From assembly GCF_024713975.1 (NCBI RefSeq), contig NC_091100.1, positions 13,856,001 to 13,920,000 on the forward strand: a stretch of DNA of 64,000 bases, in the 5' to 3' direction. This stretch comes from Paralichthys olivaceus. Taxonomy: Eukaryota > Chordata > Actinopteri > Pleuronectiformes > Paralichthyidae. The notes beneath the pieces are model-generated. The model ran no database searches and was not told the DNA's origin. It worked only from the letters and a program-made list of their open reading frames with translations. Positions 36,451 to 49,100 of this stretch are shown piece by piece; within the stretch, counting starts at the first letter, position 1; the number at the start of each line of letters is the position of its first letter. The translations under genes and the position numbers were made by a program.

Positions 36451-38884
36451 ATGGGAGCGGTGCGAGTCAACAGGTGAGATTTAAATTGGGTTCATACATT
36501 TATCAACAGGCAGTTTCAGGTTGCCTGTTTATGAAAAATATCTCTGACTAGACACAGGCAAACCCTCATATGAACCATATGACCACTGGCATCTAGATCA
36601 AAACCCCTATAAACCCCTTATACATTTTTTAAAGTTTTTTTCTGCATTTATAAATGCAGACTTAAGCAAAACAACAACTTCATAAATGACTTATAAACCT
36701 TTGCACACTTATTAAACTTTGCTCAGAAAGTCTATTAGTATGCAAGTGTAAATATCCTACAAACATTTATATCTGCAGACTCGTCATCTTATTGGAAATA
36801 GAAACTCACAAGCATTCTGATTTTGGTTGCTGTCTGTGAAATTAACTTACTTTTATCATAAAAATCTGGTTAGGTTATCCTAAGAGCCATTCTCTTTTGT
36901 AACATTACCTGCGAAATTAAACAGTTCGAATAATAAAAACAAGCTTGTGACTAATTATCCATTTTTCCTTAGCATATTTATAACAATAAGAATAAAGAGA
37001 TGTACCCTGTAGCACGAGCAATGGATCTTTATGTCATTGTGTTTTGCATGAATCATTAACTAAGCGGGATGCTAGAGACTGTTGGTTCTACAATTGAGAA
37101 TCATTTCCTGTTTAATTTTAAGGAGCCATTGACCCTGTGGAGTATGAAAATAGAAAGCTTGAGAGCATTACAATGACTCAAAAGGGGCCATGGGGTTTAC
37201 CTAACAGTCAATTCTCTTGAACCTACTTCTTCTTCTTGCTTCTCCCAGATACAGCATCGTTTCCACAGATGAAGATGTCCTGAAAATCTCCAGCTTGGGC
37301 CTCCATAACGGCCACAGTCCTCTGACTCAGCAGACCCTGTCGGGGGCCTGCATGCAAGGTGAGGAAGGAGGAGAGTGTCCAGGAAGTGACGAAAGAAGAG
37401 GGGCTTTGTCTCTCAGGGTAACAAATGAGCCAATTGTCCACAACAGCTGCCGTGCATCACCTTCATGTCATCTGGGCCTGGATCTGGGCACTGGCCGCCT
37501 GCGCAGCCGCTTTGTGAAGAAGAATGGCCAGTGCAATGTGGTGTTCAACAACATGGAGGACAAGCCACAACGATACCTGGCTGACATTTTCACCACCTGT
37601 GTAGACATACGCTGGCGCTACCTGCTACTCATCTTCACCACCACCTTCCTTCTATCTTGGCTGCTGTTTGGCCTGATCTTCTGGGGAGTGGCATTCGCAC
37701 ATGGAGACTTTGATCTTCGCATCCCTGTTAAAGACGAGGATCCTCGGAATGGTGCAGAAGGAGGAAAAGATGAATGGCGACCGTGTATTCTCCACATCCA
37801 GGGCTTCATTGGGGCGTTTCTCTTCTCCATAGAAACCCAGACCACCATTGGATATGGTTTCCGGTGTGTCACTGAAGAGTGCCCAGTCGCTGTGGTGACT
37901 GTGGTGGTGCAGTCCATCGTAGGATGCATTATTGATTCCTTCATGATCGGCACCATCATGGCAAAGATGGTACGGCCCAAGAAGCGGGCTCAGACCTTGC
38001 TGTTCTCGCATCATGCTGTCATCGCTCTGCGGGATGGTAAGCTGTGCCTCATGTGGCGTCTTGGAAACATGCGAAAAAGTCACATAGTTGAGGCACATGT
38101 TCGCGCTCAGCTCATTAAGCCAAAAGTGACAGCAGAGGGTGAGTACCTCCCTCTGGAGCAAACAGACATTGACGTTGGCTATGATGACGGCCTGGATCGG
38201 CTGTTTCTAGTGTCGCCTTTGGTGGTGGTCCACGAGATCAACAAGAACAGCCCTCTGTATGACATGAGCTGTACTGATCTGCAGAAAGAGGACTTTGAGA
38301 TCGTGGTCATCCTGGAAGGAATGGTGGAGGCCACTGCTATGACCACTCAGGCCCGCACCTCCTACTTAGCCAAGGAGATTCTATGGGGCCACCGCTTTGA
38401 GCCTGTGGTCTTCGAAAAGGGTGACCGCTACCATGTGGACTATTCCCGCTTCCACAAGACCTACGAAGTGCCATCTACGCCTCACTGTAGTGCCAGGGAA
38501 CTGAGCCAGATGACGGGCCGTGGTGGGCAGTCCTCATCCTCCAGTTCGAGTTACTCCAGGTCTCCATCACCGTTTGCCCCGAGGGCGTCCCGCCAGCTCC
38601 TGGGCCCTCACTCCCCCAGCGCTTTTTGCTATGAGAACGAGGTTGCTTTGTGTTGTGGGGACGATGAGGATGAGGAGAACATAAAGAAAGAGGCGGGGAG
38701 CCTGAACATAAGAAGTGACAGAGAAGTAACGATGAGAGATGACATTCACTTGGGTTTCAAGGAGACATTTGTGGAGGAGCAGACAGTGGAGATGCTGTGT
38801 GTTCTGGACACTGAGAATCAAATCAGCCATGACAGACTACAGCCCACCATACCTTTATACATCAGCAGAGAGTCAGGAGTTTAA
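36451..38884 (+). CDS. kcnj4: Kir2-family inward-rectifier potassium channel (2 coding exons)
   Basis: Kir2 channels pass K+ inward at the plasma membrane, set the resting potential, and need PIP2. Exons are 36451-36473 and 37249-38884, joined through a split Arg codon: [17 protein letters not shown], as in the KCNJ2/KCNJ12 N-terminus. Total 552 aa. TM1 is at about 133-157, the pore filter TTIGYGF has GYG at 209-211, and TM2 holds the rectification aspartate (CIID, 237). RPKKRAQTL is the PIP2-binding segment, FCYENE the ER-export motif, and ESGV the C-terminal type I PDZ ligand. Compared with mammalian Kir2 there is an extra N-terminal stretch of about 60 residues, a long outer loop before the pore, and a Ser-rich C-terminal insertion. 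ATG 36451 has the best context (GGTGCCATGG); in-frame ATGs at 36436 and 36382 could extend it. The subtype is inferred from similarity and 22q13 synteny; kcnj12-like is possible. Confidence 0.88.
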
Positions 38885-39375
38885 TCAATGGTAATGGCTG
38901 CCCTTCCATTTGTTTCCTCTCTTTGTCTGTGTGAATCCAACCAAAGTATTGAACTAGTGTAAAAAATGAAAGATGGTGGACACATTTTAAAGAGTACATG
39001 TGCTGAAAGAGAAGGATCTCGTCTGCAGCTGTCACAAACTCAACTCAGCTTTAATTCATAACTTGCTCTGGTTTCAGGTATTGCACATACACAGCTGTAA
39101 CATCAGTATCTGTAAAACACACAGCTCATCTACTTTTGAACATAGTGAACAGATATTTCTCTCAAATGAGGTTCTCTCATGAAGTACCTCTGAAACTTTA
39201 CTGGTTTCTTGTTTTATTCAATATAACCTGTGTATGAGCAACAGTTATAGTCAAGCTTTTTGTTATTGATTTCCATTCTTTTTTTCTTTTGTAAATATGG
39301 TATGCTTTGTTTTCATTTTAAAATTAACATAAATCATATGCAGATAAATGTTCGAAGAGAAAACCTATTTACTTT

Positions 39376-39381
39376 AATAAA
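39376..39381 (+). terminator. Candidate polyadenylation signal of kcnj4-like
   Basis: AATAAA lies 492 bp after the stop. Further AATAAA copies follow at about 39430 and 39675, so the true 3' end is not fixed by sequence. Confidence 0.35.
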
Positions 39382-42085
39382 GCATGACGCACATGCTCAA
39401 CTTCAACAAACTTTTCTCTGCGTAAAAATAAATGATCTCTGTATTTTAAACTTCTGTCTTCCAGCCTAAGTTCTGTAACTTGTTTTATAAATTAACCATT
39501 TTCTTTTCTCATGATTCATCACAGTTTGTTCAATAATAAAAAACAAGTTCAAATGAATTAGACACTGAACAAAGAAAACAACAAGTTACACATGTACAGA
39601 TCAAAACCAAGCACCTTATTCTTACTTTTATCATTAGCTAAAACACTTTGCAACAGTGTCTGAACAAAGCACCCAATAAAACAGTACTGTTAATGCTTGA
39701 ATTGTATTTGTTGACTGTCTATTGCATTTACACAGCATCCATCCATCCACCTTATAATAACCACAATGGGTTGAAATCACACAGATAACTTTTTTCTTAC
39801 TTTTGAATCAAAACATGAGCGTTTGCTCTTTCTCTATTTTGGCATCAATGGATAACCAATAGGGCAAAGCCAGCAACTGGGGACCTCCTGTGTGCTATTT
39901 GTGCAGTGCAGTGGATGCTGACATTCATCCAGAGGTAGTTATGTTGGTCGGTTAGTTGGTCTACCTCAGGGGTCCAATATTTATTACTATTAGAAGGGTT
40001 TTAATGACATTTTTCTAAGATATTCATGTTTGCAACACAACATAGCACTATTTTTGTGATGCCCTGACCTCTCATCTAAAGCCATGAGTTTTAGTGAAAT
40101 GTCTCTATAACTGCTCAATGTACTACCATTTAATTGAGTACAACCTTTCAGGTTGAATTCTGATCACTTCCGTCAAATTGGTTCCTTGCTTTTGTATGAG
40201 ACTGTGCCCTGTAAATAGACTTGACCTTAACTTGATTAATCAACTGACTTTAAAGTGAAACAGTGTTTTGAGACAAATACCCTAACCCTAACACTTGACA
40301 ACAAATTAGCAAAATACCATTTCAAACAAACAATGGGCTAGATCTAAATGAACAGGTCCACGAGATGGAGAAGACTTCAGAGTTGTTAAGAAAGTGCAAA
40401 TAAATTATTGCATAGTCCTGTTGTATAACAAATACAGAAAGCATAACTTCCTTGGGGGAGGTAATTAATCAAATAATGTCGAGCCAAATCATACGTGGGG
40501 TTCTGGCAGCCCTCGAGAGTCTGTGGCAAACTCCAACTAATTCTATAGCAATTGCTCTTGTAAATTACAGAGAAGTATGTGTCACTTTACCCACAATACT
40601 CTTCAGTGACCCAAATACATTCATTCCTGGTTGTATCTCCAATGACTCACAGAGTGAAGGACAGATTGAAATTGATGAAACACACACAGACGAGGTTGAG
40701 TCTGGCCACACAGGGCTGAAAGGTGAACAGCTTTAGGTGGAATAACAGGAACAAAAAGAAGATCAGGAGTAAGTGAATCCATCAGTGTAGTGGGACCAAT
40801 AGTTTATTGACTGCTGCACATGCTCCCCCATGTGGTTGAACAGTGACACCACAGTGGATGGCAATGCCACAGAATCTAATCCTGTTTTCTTATGTGGCTT
40901 AGTAGGGAATTTAATATTCTACCCTCAACACATGACTGTTCATTAATACCAGTTTTGGGAAAGTGTCTCAGAGTAAAAAAGTGATTTCTGTGATATTTCT
41001 GTGGTTAAAGAGGAGTTGATGCAAAGGCATCCACAAAGGGGTCATATCACAAATCCAATTCAGAAGTAGACTGAGAGAAAGAAAATCAACACATTACCTG
41101 CACACTATATTTTTCATAGTGAGTGAGCATCTTTACAATTTTTTTGGGTGTTTCCCTGTCAGCCAGTACTTCTTGTACAACAGGTGTTTGTTGGTTTTCT
41201 ACCATTTCTTTATCTAAAAAAACAAAATATGTACATTGAGCATTTTGATATCACCTTTTTATTGTGCATTACTCCTTAGTTTGATCTCTTCAGACTCCTA
41301 ACAGTTATACAATAAACAGTTTAACATGTTTAAATAAATGAATGGAAGTTTATAGAATGTCCTGTAAGGATGGCGGTACAAATGCAAGGTGTGTCTGAGT
41401 GTGTGTTTAAGTCGGTAACAACTCCTGCATACGTCAACCGATTTCATGTTCAGATCATTCAGGATGTTACTTCTCTCAGTTTTCTTCTTTCAACTCCAAA
41501 TACTTTTTCATATATTCAGGTTTTACAGCAATTTTTTCATTTTATTATGAATGAGGCTTGTAGAGTAGGCGCAGGAGATGCTCTTTGCCTGCTGTTGAAT
41601 AAAAGCAGTGACAAGAAGAGAAGGAGCAACAAAATCAGGTTTGTGTTTCTCAAAGTTTTTTATTGAATATAATCAAGACATTATTAAAGTCAGTGTCTAT
41701 CAGTGTGACACTGGCCCATCATCTCAGGCCACTGCCTTGTACCCAAAACCTGTTGATGTAAAAGGAAACAAATAGCAGCAACATTTTTTGATGTTTTGTA
41801 TCTTCACAATTCTTCACTAGGACATTTTGGTTATAATTGTTTCTTCCACGATAGAAAAACAGTCAGATGGGAAATTCCCCCCATCAGATTCCTCTTCTGT
41901 AATCTAATCAAGCAATCTTTGATGTGGTTAGATGTCGTCTCCCGTCTCCTCTAATAAGTCGTTTCCCCTTCTTGCAATCTTCCCCTCTCCCTGCTGTCAT
42001 CCCATCCTGCTGTTTTCTGATGCTGGTTAATTAACCGCACCGTCACACCCCCTGTCATCAGGGTCCATGAGGGAGAGCAGCTGGG

Positions 42086-42100
42086 TGACCCCTGTGACCT
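42086..42100 (-). promoter_or_regulatory. DR3 nuclear-receptor element
   Basis: On the minus strand it reads AGGTCA-CAG-GGGTCA, a direct repeat of two hexamers with a 3-bp spacer, the VDR/RXR-type arrangement. It sits in a non-repetitive island that also contains TTAATTAA at about 42028 (homeodomain-type). Confidence 0.4.
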
Positions 42101-42496
42101 CTGCTAATGCCGCTGATGGCTGACTAGGATCTTACCTAAGAAGGTGGTGTGTGTTCATCCACATGTAGGTTGTGTGTGTGGGTGTGCGTGATCGCTTTAA
42201 TGTGCGTGACACCCTGCGTATCTGCATGCCCTCTCTGGCCTAACTGGCTGTTTGTGGCCTCGGGCTGTGCGACCAGAGCCAGCGACAGTGTGTGTGCTCA
42301 GCAGGGGACAGTATTTAGACACTGGGAGCTGTGGCCGGGGGATCTTTGATTCCATAATGAGCCGTGTTGTGTTGTGGAGCTGTGAACCAGCTCGCTGGGG
42401 GGGACAGAGGAGCATTGTGTGCAGCTCGGGCTAAAGCAGAGGAGGCCTGACTGAACTGGGCTGAGAAGCACCACAGGGCAAACATCTTCTGGATAC

Positions 42497-42575
42497 GTCT
42501 GTCTGTCTGTCTGTCTGTCTGCCTGCCTGTCTGCCTGTCTGCCTTACTGTCTGTCTGATTGTCTGTCGGCCTGAC

Positions 42576-42612
<37 letters not shown>

Positions 42613-42805
42613 GCCTGTCGGCCTGACTGTCTGTCTGTCTGTCTGTCTGTCTGCCTGTCTGTCTGTCTGTCTGTCTGTCTTTCTGTCTGTCGGTTGGTCT
42701 GTCTGTCTGTCGGTCTGCCTGTCTGTCTCTCTGATTGTCTGTCTGTCTGCTTGTCTGTCTCACTGTCGGTCTGCCTGACTGTCTGTCTGACTGTCTGTCT
42801 GCCTG
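42497..42805. repeat. (GTCT)n tetranucleotide array, about 300 bp, imperfect
   Basis: A long run of GTCT units with scattered GCCT, GTCG and GATT variants. It is open in several frames only because of the repeat. No gene is inferred. Confidence 0.95.
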
Positions 42806-44509
42806 CCCTCCTCTGTCTTGTATTTTTATTTTTCCTGTATGACAGACTGTCTTCAGTATAATCAGTCAGGCTTCGATAGCAAAACTGTTGCTGATGTGAT
42901 TATTGCAATAAAATATGGACGATGTGCTCGTCTGGAGGATTAGAGAATACTGAGTTCAGAACAACAGCGAGAACCTTGAGAACCTTGCTACATGTCATTT
43001 ATATGTATCTAACTATCTGCAGTAAAATAAAGACAAAATTGCCTCCTCAAGTAAGTAAAATTAATATCAATAATAGATTGTTGTGTTGTGTAGTTGTTGT
43101 GTCTTCAAGAAAAACGTTTGGTTAAATAGGTTTACTAACAACACCTCTGCCCACCACTGGGTAACACTTTGCCTCTATTTCCAGTCTTCATACTAAGCTA
43201 AGCTACTGGCTGTAAATCAAGTTTTAAGATCTTGCTTTTGTGTTTGTATGGGTCGGCAACGTTATGTTTAATATCAGAATTTTCTCAACTGTAATTTATA
43301 AGTAACAGTTTCTTCCTAATTCAAATTCTATTTTTGGGTGTTTATACACTCCCTCTCTCCTCACACTTTCTCATTGTATCTACACTGTCTAAAAAAATCT
43401 CCTGTGAGAAGTTTATCAAATGTACAGATATTGTCATTTTACAGATAAATAAAAGCTCAAAATGCACAGCCATCAGTAATACAACTTACTGTAAGTAGGT
43501 CTTATATCCTTTTATCAAGTTGCAAGGTTGACCAATGTTACCTGCAGTATATTTTGTTGTAATAATAAGAACAGGAATAAGAATACTTTTCTAAACAACT
43601 AATACATCATGTCTCTGGACATCAGTCTACAGTTCTCATTCTGACATCCTTTCTATATATTCATCTGATTCCTCTGTGAAAAGGACAAATGGAAATCGTT
43701 CTGCCCTTTACAGGCTGTGTGACAAACACTGCCACTGTCACACAGTGGAAATATTAGGTTGCTAATAATTATTCATGCCTTTTTTTTAAGAAATCAAAAT
43801 GACAGACACGAGGAATGTCATAAATCACCATATTTCTCACTCTATGCTCCCAAATATCTCATCCATCTTTCTGCCCGGCTGCAGCCTTTTTATCTCTCCC
43901 TCTGCTCGGACAACAACGGACTCTTTCATGTGGCCATCTTTTCCTCAAACCCCTCAGGCCCTCTCCTCTTCTCTTTGGTTCACACAGACTAATTAAATGC
44001 TCAGAAGTCATAATTTGAAAGTCTGCTCCACTTTCTCTCTTTCTCTGTTTTGTCTCTCCTGCTCTTCTTTAAAAAAAAAAGAAAAAGAAATCTCCTAAAA
44101 CACATATTTGAGTTATTGGCCCTTGTGGCATTTCAGAGTTGTTGTTTTTTTTGAATGAAGACACAGATTTTGTTTTTTCATAAAAGAAACATCACTTTAT
44201 TTGTGGTTTTGGATCAGTTCACATCAAACACATATACGACCACAGCAAATAAAATGTTATGTCCACGGTTCTTTCTGTTTTTGTTTTTTTTATTTGGGGA
44301 TGGTGCAGTGGTTGAAATGTAAAATCTTAAATTAAGTGTGTTTACTTATTTATTTTGGCAGTGGGGAAACAGAGAGACGGATCTTTTTTGTATATAAAAA
44401 AAAACAAGATTATTGAATATATTGAATATAAAACCCATTAGATGAAAGCTGAAAATGAAAGCTATAGCCTACAAATTATTTTTAAGGCGAAACATCCTAT
44501 CTCACAATC

Positions 44510-44606
44510 TTCTGGATCTTCTCCCTAATCCAGATCCATTTAATCGTTTTTGTGTAATCTTGCTTACGAACAAGCGGACAGGGGTGGAAACACACTTGGC
44601 GGAGGT
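44510..44606. repeat. Teleost repeat fragment ending in CTTGGCGGAGGTAA
   Basis: Contains CTAATCCAGATCCA..TTTTTGTGTAATC..ACACACTTGGCGGAGGTAA, the 3' part of a familiar fish repeat (usually CCTTGGCGGAGGTAA). A related ending, CTTCCTTGGGGGAGGTAA, occurs at about 40446-40463. Confidence 0.45.
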
Positions 44607-45597
44607 AACAATAATTCCAAGTATTGATAAACAGCAGTGATTTAACACATCCTGCATTGTTAATGTGTAATGAGTAACAGAGTAAAAAGGCAGGAGTAAA
44701 CTGAAAAAAACTGTTTTGAAAGTCAACTCTAAAAATAAAGTAAAAAATAAGTAACATCACTGCCACACACTGAGCCACGTGGCCATGACAAAACAAGGAG
44801 ATGCACACAACCGAGCTCTAACAATTATACAGGAACAGATCTGAGAGGAGAACTTAAACTTAATATGTGGTCAGTATAAGACCAGCAGAGTGGAGGTGGA
44901 GTGTGTGTGTGAGTGCAAACATGAAGCAACACAAACCACACAGGTGTCTTAGGCAGGAGCGAGCCAGGAACTGAGTTTTTTCAGAAAAGCAGCAGCTGGC
45001 ACACAGGGTCCAGATGTGCGATGGACATGTCACCCTGCTGATGACCCTCCGCTGATGCCCTGCCCACCTCTGCTCCACCTGCAGGGACAGCACGAAGTCA
45101 AAGCACAAGAAACAGGTCATCACACAGGACATAACTGAATAAGAAAGGGGACAGACTGATGCATTTCATAAGCTTGTGGCTATGGGCCTAAAGCATGACC
45201 TAATACCCTATGGCTATGTGTGTGTGTGTGGGGGGGGGGTTCCCATGTGACTATTGACGCAGTCACATGGGTACAAAAAGAAAAGCATGTCCCCATAACA
45301 TACCTCAAATTTTGAAGACATATTGAAAGTTTACATTTTGGTTTTACTTAGGTTTAGGTTTAAGAGTTTAGGAGCCCCTCTACTTGTATCCTATTGTGTT
45401 GATATAGATGGGCTTTTAGCATTTGTAAATTATTCCTGTGTTAGGTGGATACTGGAGGGCAAAATGTACTAATTATTTACGTTACAATACATTAGGGTTA
45501 GGTTAAAGTCATAGGGTTTTAAGTTGTAACCATGGTTACTACTTGTATGCCTACAGGAAATTAATGTAAATGTGATGTCCTCTGAAGTCATAGAGAA

Positions 45598-45705
<108 letters not shown>

Positions 45706-46061
45706 GCTGTCTTCAGCATCTCATATAAGCTGTTATTTATCTACTTAACTCAGGTGCAGGCTGATTGAAGAAACCCTCTGATATTAAAAGATGACTGACT
45801 TGAGAGTTCACCTGTTTCCATATGATTACACTTTACATTACTTTACTTGACTTTAACTTAGGTTCTGCTTCCCCCCTGTCTGTTTGCTGGTTAGTTTGTT
45901 AGTAAGCAAAATTAAGCTAAAACTACAGGATTAATATGAAACTTGGATGCGATCTGAGTCAGGGAAGAATCCATTAAGTTTTGTTGCAGAAACAGGAATT
46001 AACTTTTACTTTCTTAAAGAATGCAAGAATTTCATTGATCTTGATGAGAAAAACACAACAC

Positions 46062-46131
46062 TGAATAGATAGATAGATAACAAGATAGATAGAAAGATAG
46101 ATGATAGATAAATGATAGATAGATAGATAGA
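46062..46131. repeat. (GATA)n microsatellite, interrupted
   Basis: AGAT/GATA units over about 70 bp with three interruptions. Confidence 0.9.
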
Positions 46132-49100
46132 TTTGTCCTTTATAAAATCCATCATGTGTCACACAGCAGCACACATCACCACAGTTACCTTTCATAACCT
46201 GTTGTAAAAAGTGCTCTACGTGTTATAAGGTGCAGCACCTCACACCAACATTCAGTCATTGATCTGGATCTAGTGTGCGCTCTTTGCTTAGTGCCAGCTT
46301 TGTTATTTGACGACAAATAATAAACGTCACTGAAGTTACAAACAGCTCTGACAAGTTTTATTATCAAAATGAAAGCAGCTTTCAGAAGTACATCATGTTT
46401 CCACCAGTGTAACAGGACATAGTGGTTTTTTCATAGTTTATTAAACATCATGTCTGTAAACTTGATCTGACACATAAATCAGTTTCCTACAGTTCAGGGA
46501 GGAAACATTTATAACTAGTGATTTTTTTTTTCTGTGTTGCAGGGGGAAGAAATGTGAGTGAGTCTAACAGCCAACTTAAATGCATGACTAAACAGCGTGC
46601 AAAACCGTCATAGTCACAACATGAATGCCACCATTGTCCATGTCCCCATCATCCCCATCTTCATCACCACCACTACACTCTGACTTCTCACATCCTCCTG
46701 CATCTGAGTCAGAGGCACAAATATAAAATCTGTTTATGACCTTTTCCTCCCACTTTCCATCACTCGTGTTTAATTTTTTAACCCTCACGTCATGTTCTCA
46801 TCGTTTTCTCCAAACATCTCTAAATTTCTTTATCTCCCACAGTTGTTCACTTTTCTGTGCCTCCGTTTCTCTCAGTCAGGCTGCAGTTGTGGCAAAGAGA
46901 TGCGGACACAGCAAACCGCCCGAACAATAGGCCATTCATGATAGCCTGCAATGCAATGATGATCCTGCCCTGCCCTCCACCCCCCACCCTGCACCAGCCT
47001 CCACAGCTGCACAGGAATGTGGTCCAACAAGTTACCCTCCTCCTCCTCCTCCCTGCTGCCGCCACCACCATCCCTACCACTGCCACCAGCTCGCCAGTGC
47101 TGCCGCCATCGCAACTGAAGCCCCTCTTCCCCAAATAAAAAAGACGAAGAAGGCAAGAAACTATAGAGGAGGGGGAAACTGTGCAGACAGAGCACAAAGA
47201 GAGGATTCATGCTCGGCCACATACACTCCCAGAGGAGAAAGAGAGGGGGACCCATTTAAGTGTGGTGCAGCTGCACTAATTCACTGGGTGAAAATAGGCG
47301 AAAGAGGAGTGACAGAGGTCAGATAGCAGAATCATTTTTTATTCATCCCCCACGTATAGCGTGTCACTGCATCATCACCACTTACACAGTATGCACGACG
47401 AATAAATCAAGTGATAAACCCAGAAAACACCTGCAGCCCTCTTGGGATGAATTCACCGGTTTGTTCCAAGAGTTTGAGCTGTTCCCAGCATTCTCAACCA
47501 ACGGGTCAACAGCTCATTAGAAATCCCAACAGGACCCTTGTTTTTCATTTTCAACCACGTGTCAATATTGTACTTCAGATGACACCCAGCCACAGCAAAT
47601 CACTTCTTGACCCACAAAACCCTCCGAGGTGGTGCAGAAATTTAGTCTCCCTTTTTTGTAGACGTGCTGCAAATCACTGTGCAGGTCTCAGACATTAGCC
47701 GGAGGAAGAATTGTTGATGAGACGTACAGCTCAGCGTGAAAGTCAAAATATTTGAGTCACATGAGGGTCATAATTATTGATAGTCTAGAGTCGGAGCTGG
47801 AATTCCCCGAGCGAGAGCCACTGACTGCTTTTTGCACAAAGCCTGAGAGCAAATTTCATTTCTGAACAGAGGAAACGCAGAGAAAACGCTGCAGAGCATG
47901 AGAAAAGGCCTTGGAGCTGCAGATAAAATCATTTTTCTAAACAGGCCTCTTCAGCCTCATGTAGCAGGGACGTGCTGTGATGAATTCAAGAAAAGTATGC
48001 CTCTGTACCAGTCTTTTGCAATTTCTGACATATAATTTTGGCTCATTTTGTTGGGGTCGTCATCATTCCGAACAAATGACGCCATTCATTTCAGGCCCAA
48101 TGTGCCTATTGACATGGGAATGAATGCTTTCCACCAATTATACATCAGTTTAATGCAGAATGTGACCCAGCATGTGAATATTTGACCGCTGCGCATGCTT
48201 CCCTTATCTGCATCCCTCTCACACTCTCTCCCTCTCACACACACACTCACTATCTCTCTGTTTTTCTCTCTTTTTGACTTTTTCTCTCCGCTGTCAGATT
48301 TCAAGAATTTCCCCTGGGAGTTGTTCAAGTATCGAGGCCAAAGCAAGAGGTCATTCTCTTTCTTTTCTATTTCTCTTTTTGTCTTTCTTTCTCTGTCCTC
48401 CCCCCCATGTCTGATCCCCTTATTTTCTATCTATTACAAAATATATCCAGAAATGAATTCATCTACCCCGAACACACCGCCCTGAGGCATCCCAGTTTCA
48501 TCCAGATCTCACGTGGGGGAATAAAAGGGGGCTGCCTGTGTCTTAGTGTGCACCTGAAGGCCTGACTCTTTGACCTCCTGCTGATGCATGATCTTTGTTG
48601 TTGATCTCGCCACTGATCATGAGACTTCGTCCTCCTATCCTCTCCCCTTTCCCAACCAGAAGCCGCAGGAAACGGGCTCTTGTGACACAGTGGTCTGTGC
48701 AGCTATGGAGAGGCCCATTACTGCAGTCACATGGCAGGTTAGCGCAGGGACTGATGCAACCATGTGAGCTCTATTTTCTAACAAGTTGCCCCGAGGCCCA
48801 TGATAGTCTCATAGGACATGGAGAATGACTGAGGATGCATAGCGCGTTTAGGTTCAGAGCAAAATGTGATGTTCTCATTTCTTATTTAATATGTTCAAAT
48901 TAAATTAAATAAGCCATGTAAACAAATAAACAGGTGATATGTATTCATTATGATTTGGGCAACAGGTGTAATATCCATGTTGACTCAGTTTTCTTCCTTT
49001 TTTCCAAACATGTTGGCTATACATCTTCGAAATGAGATATTTATGAAGATCTGAAATTTTCATTGCTAAGGTGCAACAGCAAACCTGGGATTTTCATAAG

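Noticed and set aside
37217-37248. Extension of the Kir2 frame upstream of the exon acceptor (NLLLLLASP)
   Set aside because: It has no ATG and is the pyrimidine-rich acceptor tract. The homologous N-terminus is in exon 36451-36473.
40279-40296. CCCTAACCCTAAC, telomere-like
   Set aside because: Only about two units, too short for an interstitial telomeric tract.
42431-42861. Long open frames on both strands of Cys/Leu/Ser/Val or Arg/Gln/Thr/Asp repeats
   Set aside because: They are translations of the GTCT tetranucleotide array, with no codon bias or homology.
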